A stretch of DNA of 9,232 nucleotides from Candidatus Kapaibacterium sp. (GCA_030830285.1 JAURNF010000068.1:1-9232), one strand, 5' to 3'; positions 1 to 6,887 are shown, numbered from the stretch's first letter. Translations and numbers: made by a program. Notes: a model not told the origin generated them from the sequence alone.

Positions 1-506
1 GCACCTTGCATTCCGAGAACGGGTGGTAACCATGTCATGAAGAACCACGCATAGACGCTGTAGAAGAACACCTGGAACAGACTGTTGAACGCAACAAGTC
101 CGGCAGCGTATTCGCGATTACCGCATGCGAGATCGTTCCATACGATTACCATCGCAATACACCGGGCAAGACCAATCATGATCAGACCCTGGACGTAGGC
201 TGGGTAGTCGCTAAGAAATAGAACAGCCAGTGCGAACATCAGCACGGGTCCAATGATCCAGTTCTGAACCAGCGATAGCGCCAGCACCTTCCAATCCATC
301 ACCGCCTGTCCGACAAGCTCGTACTTCACCTTGGCAAGGGGCGGGTACATCATCACGATCAGGCCAATCGCCAGCGGGATATTTGTTGTTCCCGAGCTCA
401 GTTGCTCAATAGATGATGCCATCCCTGGGATGAGTGCGCCGAGGGCCACACCGAGGGCCATCGCCAGGAGGATCCACACAGTAAGAAAGCGATCAAGGGT
501 CTTCAT
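1..506 (-). CDS. acr3: ACR3-family arsenite efflux permease, N-terminal part (3' end outside window)
   Basis: The reading frame opens with ATG at 506-504 and stays open to the left edge, giving 168 N-terminal codons; no stop lies in the window. The translation is strongly hydrophobic, with about four to five membrane spans. It carries the ACR3 signature GLARCIAMVIVWNDLACG at residues 112-129; Cys116 matches the transmembrane cysteine important for arsenite transport in this family. Family members (about 350-400 residues) sit in the inner membrane and expel arsenite using the proton-motive force. The start codon overlaps the arsC stop in an ATGA arrangement at 506-503, which indicates translational coupling: reduced arsenic made by ArsC would be handed to this pump. 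Family assignment is firm; the missing C-terminal half cannot be assessed. Confidence 0.93.
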   Translation of the reverse strand, partial: MKTLDRFLTVWILLAMALGVALGALIPGMASSIEQLSSGTTNIPLAIGLIVMMYPPLAKVKYELVGQAVMDWKVLALSLVQNWIIGPVLMFALAVLFLSDYPAYVQGLIMIGLARCIAMVIVWNDLACGNREYAAGLVAFNSLFQVFFYSVYAWFFMTWLPPVLGMQG

Positions 507-901
507 GCGAGTGTCCGAATCATCGTTGCAATCTCATCGCGCACACGTCGGTATATCGGCAGCGCGTCCTCTTCTGTCATCCCCTGCGTAAGCCGCGGCG
601 GATCATCGAAGGACACATGCATCATACGTGCGCCTGGAAGCACCGGACAGTTCTCACGTGCTGAGTCACATACCGTTACAACAAGGTCCCAGCTTAGTGG
701 CGGCAGCTCGTCGATCGTCTGCGATGGCTGCGCACTTATGTCGATGCCAACTTCCGACATCACGGCGACCGCACGAGGGTTCAAGCCGTGCGCTTCGATA
801 CCAGCAGATGAAATGGTGTGCGCGGGGTGCATTGCTCGGGCAAAGCCTGCAGCCATCTGACTTCGACAACTATTGCCGGTGCAAAGGAAGAGGATGTTCA
901 T
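503..901 (-). CDS. arsC: Arsenate reductase, thioredoxin-coupled (LMW-PTP fold)
   Basis: This 132-residue protein reduces arsenate to arsenite in the cytoplasm. Residues 7-14 (CTGNSCRS) form the CX5R phosphatase-type P-loop with catalytic Cys7. Cys78 and Cys85 in TVCDSARENCP have the seven-residue spacing of the Cys82/Cys89 disulfide relay of the S. aureus pI258 type, pointing to thioredoxin rather than glutaredoxin coupling. FDDPP near residue 105 is the usual acidic loop. I chose ATG 901-899 because MNILFLCTGN is the canonical family N-terminus. The frame is open further upstream to 1006, but that stretch crosses a terminator hairpin at 961-999 and has no family similarity. Shine-Dalgarno is weak. 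The stop overlaps the acr3 start by 4 bp. No arsR regulator is visible in the window. Confidence 0.94.
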   Translation of the reverse strand: MNILFLCTGNSCRSQMAAGFARAMHPAHTISSAGIEAHGLNPRAVAVMSEVGIDISAQPSQTIDELPPLSWDLVVTVCDSARENCPVLPGARMMHVSFDDPPRLTQGMTEEDALPIYRRVRDEIATMIRTLA

Positions 902-960
902 GCGGCAAAACTCGCATGAATCTCTGTCTTTTATGAGCATCGATATGTTATTAAACCGTG

Positions 961-999
961 AAAAAAAGTAAGGGGCTTGCATTGCTGCGCGCCCCTTAC
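961..999 (-). terminator. Rho-independent terminator of the DUF2202 lipoprotein gene
   Basis: Perfect 9-bp inverted repeat, GTAAGGGGC (968-976) and GCCCCTTAC (991-999), with an inner 3-bp extension (979-981 with 986-988), followed on the minus strand by seven T (967-961). It lies 25 bp past the stop of the minus-strand gene ending at 1025. It separates that gene from arsC, so arsC should have its own promoter within about 902-960. Confidence 0.9.
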
Positions 1000-1024
1000 C
1001 AGTCAATTCGGCGTATATCTCTGC

Positions 1025-1747
1025 TCAGATCAAGATCGCGTAGATCGCCTGTGATGCATCGTTAAACTCATCCTGTGAGAGATACTTTGGTTCATACGTA
1101 TGGCCTTCTGCGCGGAGATACTTCAGCAACGCAATGAAGTGGTTCTTGTTCATGGCATAGAACACTGCAGCACAGAACCTTGCTGTCGGTGTGGTCACTA
1201 GATCGCGAACTTCCATTGCTTCATTAAGCTGATACTCAAACACGCGAGCCACAGCAATGACGGCTTCAAGCTTCGATGTGTGCTTGCTGTGATCGATGTG
1301 ATCATCCCATACGGCCTCAAGCTCATCGTCGACAAAGTCGCCTATCGTCGTATCGGCATTCGAATCGTCGATATCAAGCACTTCAAACATAATCTCGACC
1401 GCAGCGAGTTGTGATTTCTCGGCATCATGTATGTCCGATAGTACGGAAATGCCATCAGCGTACTTTTCCAGAACATGATGAATGGCCTCCGAGCCAGCCT
1501 CTTCTACTTCTTGCATGCGCACGAGGTATGGGATTTCGTCGCGCCGTGATCCATTAGATGCAACGAGGCGCACAAGCTCTTCGCGGAGTGCTGCCGTATC
1601 GATTTCTGTATGACCCTTTGTGGTGTCAACCTTTAGAATCGTTGGCGTTGAATCTGGTGCGGTATCTGTGGTAGAGCTGCAGCCCCAAGTGGCAAGAAAC
1701 AGCACTGTTACAGCGCCAACAGCGAGAGTACGTAGGAAGATGCGCAT
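1025..1747 (-). CDS. Putative lipoprotein with divergent DUF2202 (ferritin-like) domain
   Basis: The 240-residue product starts with a basic, hydrophobic signal sequence ending at Cys23 (LATWGC), compatible with a lipoprotein although Thr at -3 is not canonical. Residues about 54-235 resemble DUF2202, a four-helix ferritin-like domain: an acidic first helix (E80, E82, E83), a second helix with EKSQ at 110-113, a third around E171, NHFIALL at 202-208, and the diagnostic ending TYEPKYLSQDEF at 217-228. In typical members the second-helix motif is ExxH; here Gln113 replaces His, so metal binding may be altered. The start has AGGGGG just upstream. It is transcribed divergently from the Asp-box protein across a 101-bp gap, and a strong terminator follows. 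DUF2202 has no established biochemical role; a metal or redox function is inference from the fold. The family call rests on recognised motifs, not on an alignment. Confidence 0.72.
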   Translation of the reverse strand: MRIFLRTLAVGAVTVLFLATWGCSSTTDTAPDSTPTILKVDTTKGHTEIDTAALREELVRLVASNGSRRDEIPYLVRMQEVEEAGSEAIHHVLEKYADGISVLSDIHDAEKSQLAAVEIMFEVLDIDDSNADTTIGDFVDDELEAVWDDHIDHSKHTSKLEAVIAVARVFEYQLNEAMEVRDLVTTPTARFCAAVFYAMNKNHFIALLKYLRAEGHTYEPKYLSQDEFNDASQAIYAILI

Positions 1748-1801
1748 AGGCCCCCTGACTGAAATAATGATCGTGACGTGTCCCAGAAAAACATACGAAG
1801 A

Positions 1802-1811
1802 ACTACGTAGT
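1802..1811. promoter_or_regulatory. Palindrome in divergent promoter region, possible operator
   Basis: ACTACGTAGT is a perfect 10-bp palindrome in the 101-bp gap between the divergent starts at 1747 and 1849. It lies about 40 bp upstream of the plus-strand start, where a regulator could sit. A second palindrome with the same TACGTA core occurs in the other divergent gap at 6797-6806. TAATTTG at 1820-1826 is a partial match to the Bacteroidota -7 element. No regulator can be named; the match could be chance. Confidence 0.2.
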
Positions 1812-1848
1812 CTGCCACGTAATTTGTAGGTTCTCTCAGGAGGTTCTC

Positions 1849-3540
1849 ATGCGTCAGTTGCCACTTCTTTGTGCGTTGATTCTTTCATCGTCAGCAGCTC
1901 TTGCTCAGCAGTCTACGCTGCTCTATTACGTCTCGGGCAGGCCAGCGGAACACGGCATTTGGGTGTCGCGTGAGACCCCAGATGGCAAGTACACGCGCGG
2001 CACAAAGGTCTTACTCGATGGAGTCTTTGACGGCAACGCAGTGGATCCAGACCTGATCATGTTGCCAAACGGCAAGATTCGGATGTACTACTTCAAGGGC
2101 TACTTCGTTTCGCAGCCGCCGCCAAACCCAGGATCTAATCCGATCTATAGCGCTGTGAGTAGCGATGGGGTGAACTACACCGTCGAGCGACAAGTGTTTG
2201 CGTACGACAACATCTTTGATCCATCGGTTATAGATCTGGGCAGCAATCAGTACCTTATGGCATGCACGCAGATGGTAAGCATGTCGGTGAATACGGTGCT
2301 TGCTCGGAGTACAGATGGCGGATTGACGTTTACGTACGAAGCAACGCTCCAGAACACGGGTGTACCTGAGCTGCATCGTTTCGACGATGGCAAGGTTCGA
2401 TTGTATTACGGCGGACCTGATGGTATCATGAGTAAGGTGTCGCAAGATGGTGGGCGCACATGGACGCAAGAGCAGGGATCGCGATGCAAGGTGCAGGGGT
2501 TTATTGGTGACCCAGGTGTGTACCAAACAGATCCGCAGTCGTGGTGGCTGTTTGTAAAGGGCTTTAATGGCACAAACAATCAACGTCCATCTGGACATAA
2601 GATCCAACGTGCTCGGAGTACAGACCGCGGAATGTCCTTTGCAATCACCGACCAACTCGTGCTCGATAGTGCCAGCGTACCAGAAGGTATTGCGTTCACC
2701 TCACGGTGTGAGATATCACAGCAGGCAGTTGCTCAGCAGGTCTGTACGGGTGAGGGAGCCTCGTTTGCACTTACAATGGACACTTCCGTAGTTGGTACGA
2801 TTTCGTACCGCTGGTATCGAGGCACAACGCGGCTCTCGGATGATGCGCGGTATCGTGGGTGCACAACGCCCAAGCTATCGATCGACAACGTTGGTCAAAG
2901 CGATGTTGGGGAATACAACTGTCATATCACAATGTTCGTCGCAACGATAGCAGTACGCTCTATCATCTCAACACCGGCCCCGCTTACAGTACGTGCAATG
3001 CCTCGGATTACGACAGACCTCGTTGATACAACGATGACGACAGTCGGATCGACGGTGACATTACGTGTTGAAGGATCTGGTGCTGCACCAACGTGGCAAT
3101 GGTATCGTAACGCAACAGCGCTCACAGGCGCAACAAGCAACACACTTGTGCTCCCAACAATACAAATGTCAGATGACGGTGGTGTATATGCAGCCGTATT
3201 GCTTGATGAATGCGATACAGTAACCTCGAACACAACGGTTCTCCGTGTGATCGATCCAACAAGCGTTCACGAGAGTGACCTGGATGTCGCAATACGCGCT
3301 GATCCGCTACCTGCACGCGACCACGTAAGTATTGCCTTCGTGTCCGGCGGTAATGAGGTTGCGAGTGTTGATGTGGTTGATGGTACTGGACGAATCGTTG
3401 AGCACATCGAACTTGGCTCGAACGCAACGGACAATCAGTTTGTGCATCAGATTGCGCATCTGCCAAACGGGATCTATCGCTACATTGCCAATGGACGTGC
3501 AGGAGTGGTAGGAGCTACTACCATCGTTATCGTCCGATAG
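1849..3540 (+). CDS. Secreted Asp-box (sialidase-like) protein with two Ig-like domains and a T9SS-type sorting domain
   Basis: The 563-residue product is preceded by a strong AGGAGG (1838-1843, 5-nt spacing). Residues 1-19 are a signal peptide ending ALA|Q. Residues about 21-285 look like a beta-propeller of sialidase/glycosidase type with repeated Asp-box motifs: SSDGVNY (104-110), STDGGLTF (154-161), SQDGGRTW (198-205) and a degenerate STDRGMSF (257-264). Residues 287-381 and 385-468 are two Ig-like domains, each with a Y/W-x-WYR strand and a D-x-GxY motif. From about 478 onward, DP-LPARD, DVVDGTGR and LPNGIYRY resemble the Por-type C-terminal sorting domain used by the type IX secretion system, ending in IVIVR. 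Together these suggest a protein sent to the cell surface or medium that binds or processes glycans. The catalytic Arg triad and nucleophile of sialidases cannot be identified with confidence, so no enzyme activity is claimed. Confidence 0.85.
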   Translation: MRQLPLLCALILSSSAALAQQSTLLYYVSGRPAEHGIWVSRETPDGKYTRGTKVLLDGVFDGNAVDPDLIMLPNGKIRMYYFKGYFVSQPPPNPGSNPIYSAVSSDGVNYTVERQVFAYDNIFDPSVIDLGSNQYLMACTQMVSMSVNTVLARSTDGGLTFTYEATLQNTGVPELHRFDDGKVRLYYGGPDGIMSKVSQDGGRTWTQEQGSRCKVQGFIGDPGVYQTDPQSWWLFVKGFNGTNNQRPSGHKIQRARSTDRGMSFAITDQLVLDSASVPEGIAFTSRCEISQQAVAQQVCTGEGASFALTMDTSVVGTISYRWYRGTTRLSDDARYRGCTTPKLSIDNVGQSDVGEYNCHITMFVATIAVRSIISTPAPLTVRAMPRITTDLVDTTMTTVGSTVTLRVEGSGAAPTWQWYRNATALTGATSNTLVLPTIQMSDDGGVYAAVLLDECDTVTSNTTVLRVIDPTSVHESDLDVAIRADPLPARDHVSIAFVSGGNEVASVDVVDGTGRIVEHIELGSNATDNQFVHQIAHLPNGIYRYIANGRAGVVGATTIVIVR

Positions 3541-3556
3541 TAATCGGGAGTAGCAG

Positions 3557-3967
3557 ATGGGTATCGCGAGTGTATACAGCAAGATCGCACGATTCGTAGC
3601 GCACATTGCTGGACGTCCGGCTACGTTCGTTGTGGCGCTCACGAGCATTCTTCTATGGATTGCGTCGGGTCCGTTCTTCAACTTCAGCGACACCTGGCAG
3701 CTCGTTATCAATACCGCCACTACGATAGTTACATTCCTGATGGTGTTCTTGATTCAGAGCACTCAGAATCGTGATACTGAAGCTATTCACCTCAAGCTCG
3801 ACGAGCTTATCCGCGTTACGCAAGGGGCTCACAATCGCATGCTCGATCTCGAGGAGTCAGAGGAACACGATCTTGATGCGCTGCGCAAGCAATACGAGCA
3901 GTTAGCTCAACAGGCGCGTGCCGCCACGAATCGTGGCGAGGAAGACACAGACGCGCCAGACTTGTAA
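3557..3967 (+). CDS. Low-affinity iron permease family small membrane protein
   Basis: The 136-residue protein has the layout of the bacterial Iron_permease family (PF04120-like): a short amphipathic N-terminus, two transmembrane helices (about residues 22-41 and 47-67), the motif LIQSTQNRDTEAIHLKLDELIR at about 65-86 (shown in part: QNRDTEAIHLKLDEL), then an acidic coiled-coil cytoplasmic tail to 136. The family is named after the fungal Fet4 permease, but bacterial members are far shorter and transport has not been established for most, so the name should be read as a family label. The start has GGGAG at 3546-3550 with a 6-nt spacer. It follows the Asp-box gene by 16 bp on the same strand with no terminator between, so the two are probably co-transcribed. 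It converges with the HigA relic, leaving 8 bp between the two stops. Confidence 0.86.
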   Translation: MGIASVYSKIARFVAHIAGRPATFVVALTSILLWIASGPFFNFSDTWQLVINTATTIVTFLMVFLIQSTQNRDTEAIHLKLDELIRVTQGAHNRMLDLEESEEHDLDALRKQYEQLAQQARAATNRGEEDTDAPDL

Positions 3968-3975
3968 GGGGCTAC

Positions 3976-4181
3976 CTAGGCCGCTCGGTTAAGCTTTTGT
4001 TCTGCCTCGTAGCGGTCGAAGGAAATCTGGAGATTCATCCAGAATTCAGGTGTCGTGCCGAGTTCACGAGCGAAGAGAATTGCCGTCTCGGCGGTTACAC
4101 CGCCGTGATGTTCATGGGCTCGAGGATCTCAGTGAGGAGAACTTCACCAGGATGCACGGGGTGTCGATGTTTGGGAGTCAT
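3976..4181 (-). pseudogene. higA: HigA-type antitoxin remnant with internal deletion and frameshift
   Basis: From ATG 4181-4179 the frame reads MTPKHRHPVHPGEVLLTEIL and EPMNIT, the standard start of HigA antitoxins (HPGEVL..E.LEPM), then hits TAA at codon 29 (4097-4095). The other half is in a different frame, from about 4104 to TAG 3978-3976: GGVTAETAILFARELG, then TTPEFWMNLQISFDRYEAEQ, the standard HigA C-terminus. The middle, which should hold the helix-turn-helix DNA-binding region (roughly 25 residues), is absent. The 206-bp length is not a multiple of three and is about 70-100 bp short of a normal gene. A 7-bp inverted repeat with a 3-nt loop (4089-4105) sits at the join. No higB toxin frame is seen next to it: the neighbour 5 bp upstream is the serine hydrolase gene. 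The protein cannot be functional as written unless a sequencing artefact removed bases. Confidence 0.85.
4089..4105. repeat. Inverted repeat at the HigA deletion junction
   Basis: CGGCGGT and ACCGCCG flank a TAC loop as a perfect 7-bp hairpin. It lies exactly where the N- and C-terminal halves of the HigA remnant join, and on the minus strand it contains the premature TAA. It may have promoted the deletion or be a by-product of it. Confidence 0.6.
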
Positions 4182-4186
4182 GGTGG

Positions 4187-5467
4187 TTACCTTCGATAGA
4201 TTTCACGAATGCCAATCTTACGCTGCCCCAGTATCTGAATAGTGCGACGTTGGTCGTTCGCAGCGACACAAACATATATCCCGGGTGTCAGTTCACGAAG
4301 TGCTTCATCAGAGATCACGGTTGTGATGTACGCACCAGTGATGTCGTACACACGGGCAGGATACGTGAACGCACTCTCTGTTTCTGCTGACTCTTGTACG
4401 GATGTGGTGTGTGATGCAAGCACGCGGACGATGGTGTCAGCAATAGCAGCGGGTGTACCAGGGCCCTCGTTCGTGAGCACAACAACACTTGCACGTAGAG
4501 AGGGGATCCACAATGCTGAGGATGTGTACCCACGAATATCACCTCCGTGCCCGTACACAATCTGTCCGCCCACCATCAAGCGCCGTATACCGAGTCCGTA
4601 AGAATTTGGTGCAACGAATGCAATGAACTCCGACATCGACGAAGCCGACAGAACGCCTTCGCTAAACAGCTGGTGATAGAACGCCGCATACTGACGTGCT
4701 GTAGAGATGACGGCTCCTGCAGCCCATGCGCCGCTCCATTCAGCCATCATCGGGGTTGCCGATGCATCACGTCCGCCCAACCATCGGTGCGCAAGTTCTC
4801 CGACGAGTGAATCCTGTGGGAAGAGACGCAGTGAATCAAGTTGCAGTGGTGCTGAGATGTATTGTGCCAACAGCTGATGCAGTGGCATGCCGCCCACTAT
4901 CTCTGCGATAGCGCCTGCTACAAGGTAGTTGGTGTTACAATAGGCCCATGCTTCACCGGGTGCAGAAGCAGCTGGGGGAATCATCGCAAAGAGCTCTTCG
5001 CGCTGCCAGGTGCGGCGTGGATTCGCTAGCACGGAGTCGCGATATGCTTGGCCCCCTGCATACTCGCCGAGTCCACTCGTGTGGTTCAGCAATTGACGTA
5101 CCGTTATGGATGGATTGATCCGCGGGTGGGGAGGCAGATGCTTCGAAATGGCATCATCGAGATCGAGGAGACCATCTTCCTGCAAGCGCAAAAGAAGAAC
5201 AGCCGTCATCGTCTTCGTGTTGCTCCCGATAGCGAGTATCATGTCATCCGTAACCGCACGACCGGTAAACGAGAATCCTGCACATGGCGTGTAGCGCTGC
5301 CCATTCCACAGAACGGCTGCGGATACTCCTTGAATGTCGAGGCGCTGCTGTACTGCAGTTACTGCATCCTGAAGTTTTCGTGGCAACGTTTCATCGGCGG
5401 CCTGAACAGCTGATGCTAGCGATGCGGTGAGCAGCATTAACGATAGAACTCGACGAGTTGCGCGCAT
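4187..5467 (-). CDS. Exported serine hydrolase, beta-lactamase/D-Ala-D-Ala carboxypeptidase type (S12), with sorting-domain-like tail
   Basis: The 426-residue product (from ATG 5467-5465) has a signal peptide with cleavage near QA|AD (residues 23-24). Catalytic motifs of the class C beta-lactamase/S12 family are all present: SNTK at 82-85 (nucleophile Ser82, Lys85), YCN at 176-178 and HGG at 307-309. LLNHTSGL at 126-133 is also typical. The family acts on D-amino-acid-containing peptides, beta-lactams or esters outside the cytoplasm; this member's substrate is unknown. Residues about 369-417 (ARVYDITGAYI, LTPGIYVC) look like a shortened T9SS C-terminal sorting domain, suggesting outer-membrane export. 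A further nine residues follow, which is longer than usual. The frame is open up to a TTG at 5512, but ATG 5467 starts the signal peptide directly and is preferred. It lies 64 bp after the FAD oxidoreductase on the same strand with no clear terminator between, so co-transcription is likely. Confidence 0.88.
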   Translation of the reverse strand: MRATRRVLSLMLLTASLASAVQAADETLPRKLQDAVTAVQQRLDIQGVSAAVLWNGQRYTPCAGFSFTGRAVTDDMILAIGSNTKTMTAVLLLRLQEDGLLDLDDAISKHLPPHPRINPSITVRQLLNHTSGLGEYAGGQAYRDSVLANPRRTWQREELFAMIPPAASAPGEAWAYCNTNYLVAGAIAEIVGGMPLHQLLAQYISAPLQLDSLRLFPQDSLVGELAHRWLGGRDASATPMMAEWSGAWAAGAVISTARQYAAFYHQLFSEGVLSASSMSEFIAFVAPNSYGLGIRRLMVGGQIVYGHGGDIRGYTSSALWIPSLRASVVVLTNEGPGTPAAIADTIVRVLASHTTSVQESAETESAFTYPARVYDITGAYITTVISDEALRELTPGIYVCVAANDQRRTIQILGQRKIGIREIYRR

Positions 5468-5531
5468 AGGTACCCCAGGAATGTTCAGCTTAGAACCCCC
5501 TGCAACACACAACGTTTAACCAGATGTATGT

Positions 5532-6770
5532 TTACGAAAGTCCGTAGAACTTTTTCGCGTTGTCGATCAGAATCTGGAACTCTTTCTCATTCGGTGTGTC
5601 TGGGGTGGCACTCTCAACGAAGGTTCCGCCAATTACGCCAACATCGTTCTTGGGAGTGTTGAGTAGATGCTTCGGGAAGATGTAGAACGAGCGCTTCACA
5701 TCTTGATTTGACTGTGTCTTTCCCTTATCGAAGTACACCAAGATCATGTGTTGAAGATTTGCAGGTACCTGATCGCGAAGCATGATGAGATGTCCTTGCA
5801 CGGGCACCATCTCAGCATCGTTCTGAAGCTTGGCAGCGCCCAGACCTGAGCAGTCAACGATGACGTCTGTTTCGAGTTCCGCATACGATGTGATCTTCTT
5901 CTCAACGAATGTCACGCGTGGACGTAGGTAGTCGGTAAGCGACTGCATAAACACGGCTGTATCGATGAAGATGCCATCGTCGTAGGATACCATCGGACGC
6001 TTGGTGCCGTTCCCGAAGTCGAGAACGACGTCCTTTGCTGGCTGCATCACGACGCCGACGTAGGGCTCGAGACCTGAGTCTTCTCGGCGCTCGAAATATG
6101 CGGGGAGGATTGAGGCACCCGCAGGGAAATCTTTGTTCTTGCCCTTTGCAACGGAAGCAAAGAAGCGATATGCATCAATACCAATCTGATTAATCAGCGC
6201 TTGCATGCCTGATGCGTTATCCATCGAAACGGGCGCGAGCAGACCACCAGCATTATGGGATGTAAGGCGTTCAAACGAGGCAGCGACGATCGTCACGTTG
6301 GTGTAGCCGCGTTGGAGGAGTTCGTACGCGCTGAACAATCCCAGGCACCCACCACCAACGACCGTGATCGGCGTTGACGTTTGCATTGTTGAGCCCTTGC
6401 GTGACGCAACGAGCAGTCCAACAACATACGATGCGGATCCCGGACCAAGCGTCCAGCCACTACCACCATGTCCGTAGTTGCACGCGACGAGCTTACCGTC
6501 CACTTCGCCAACACTCAAGTTCGGTGCGCCGCGACGCATCGGACGATAGCAGAAAATCCTCTCACCGAGGTACGCGGAGTCGAGTCGTGGCGGTGTGATC
6601 GAGCGAACCTCTGCTGTAGCATTCGACGAGCTGCCGAACCATTTCGAGCAACCACTCAACCAGAGCATCGATGCTGAGGCCGAGACAGTTGCGATGAAGT
6701 CCCGTCGACGCAGGTCTGCAGTCCGTAGTTGATCTGCGTTCGCTGCGTTGTCTTGCTGCTCTTTTTGCAT
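5532..6770 (-). CDS. Tat-exported FAD oxidoreductase lipoprotein, DAO family, apparently circularly permuted
   Basis: The 412-residue product has a good Shine-Dalgarno (AAGGAG, about 7 nt before the ATG). RRRDFIA at 21-27 followed by a hydrophobic stretch and LSGC at 38-41 indicates a twin-arginine lipoprotein signal, so FAD would be loaded before export. Residues 68-121 hold LGERIFCYRPMRRGAPNLS and NYGHGGSGWTLGPGSA, the block that normally ends D-amino-acid-oxidase proteins and contacts substrate and flavin. The Rossmann motif VVGGGCLG, normally at the N-terminus, comes only at 137-144, followed by HNAGGLLAP (about 172-180) and DCSGLGA. The chain ends at FYIFP...GVIGGTF...AKKFYGLS, the point after which the RP/GHGG block should come. 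The fold is therefore complete but rotated. Likely chemistry is oxidation of an amine or D-amino acid to the imine with H2O2 release; the substrate is not determinable. The gene precedes the S12 hydrolase in the same direction. Confidence 0.87.
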   Translation of the reverse strand: MQKEQQDNAANADQLRTADLRRRDFIATVSASASMLWLSGCSKWFGSSSNATAEVRSITPPRLDSAYLGERIFCYRPMRRGAPNLSVGEVDGKLVACNYGHGGSGWTLGPGSASYVVGLLVASRKGSTMQTSTPITVVGGGCLGLFSAYELLQRGYTNVTIVAASFERLTSHNAGGLLAPVSMDNASGMQALINQIGIDAYRFFASVAKGKNKDFPAGASILPAYFERREDSGLEPYVGVVMQPAKDVVLDFGNGTKRPMVSYDDGIFIDTAVFMQSLTDYLRPRVTFVEKKITSYAELETDVIVDCSGLGAAKLQNDAEMVPVQGHLIMLRDQVPANLQHMILVYFDKGKTQSNQDVKRSFYIFPKHLLNTPKNDVGVIGGTFVESATPDTPNEKEFQILIDNAKKFYGLS

Positions 6771-6796
6771 GTTGGCTCTCCTTGTTGCGCTGAAAA

Positions 6797-6806
6797 TACG
6801 TACGTA
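6797..6806. promoter_or_regulatory. TACGTA-core palindrome in divergent promoter region, possible operator
   Basis: TACGTACGTA is a perfect 10-bp palindrome 27 bp upstream of the FAD oxidoreductase start, in the 141-bp gap between two divergent genes. It shares its TACGTA core with 1802-1811. It may be an operator or part of the promoter; chance cannot be excluded. Confidence 0.22.
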
Positions 6807-6867
6807 ATGCCATTCGTTGAGTCCAGGTTACAACTGCGCGAACGTAGCCGTCCTAACATTCTGTGGC

Positions 6868-6887
6868 ATATCGACTTGATGCGATAT
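6868..6887. repeat. Short inverted repeat upstream of mgtA-like gene
   Basis: ATATCG (6868-6873) and CGATAT (6882-6887) are inverted copies separated by 8 nt, 24 bp before the mgtA-like start. It could be a transcription-factor site or a small leader hairpin. The leader is too short for a full M-box Mg2+ riboswitch and no such core is seen. Confidence 0.25.

Noticed and set aside
902..1006. Longer N-terminus for arsC starting at 1006
   Set aside because: It would cross the terminator hairpin and T-tract and has no family similarity; MNILFLCTGN at 901 is the canonical start.
2011..2655. 214-codon minus-strand frame inside the Asp-box gene
   Set aside because: It is a shadow of the well-supported plus-strand frame, with no domain, signal or ribosome site.
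3997..4242. Plus-strand 81-codon frame
   Set aside because: It is antisense to the HigA remnant, rich in Cys and Arg without any recognisable domain, and has no ribosome site.
4187..4500. HigB toxin overlapping the end of the serine hydrolase
   Set aside because: None of the frames upstream of the HigA remnant shows a RelE/HigB-type pattern; the sequence is explained by the hydrolase tail.
5468..5512. Upstream TTG start adding 15 residues to the serine hydrolase
   Set aside because: It places extra residues before a clear signal peptide; ATG 5467 begins that peptide directly.
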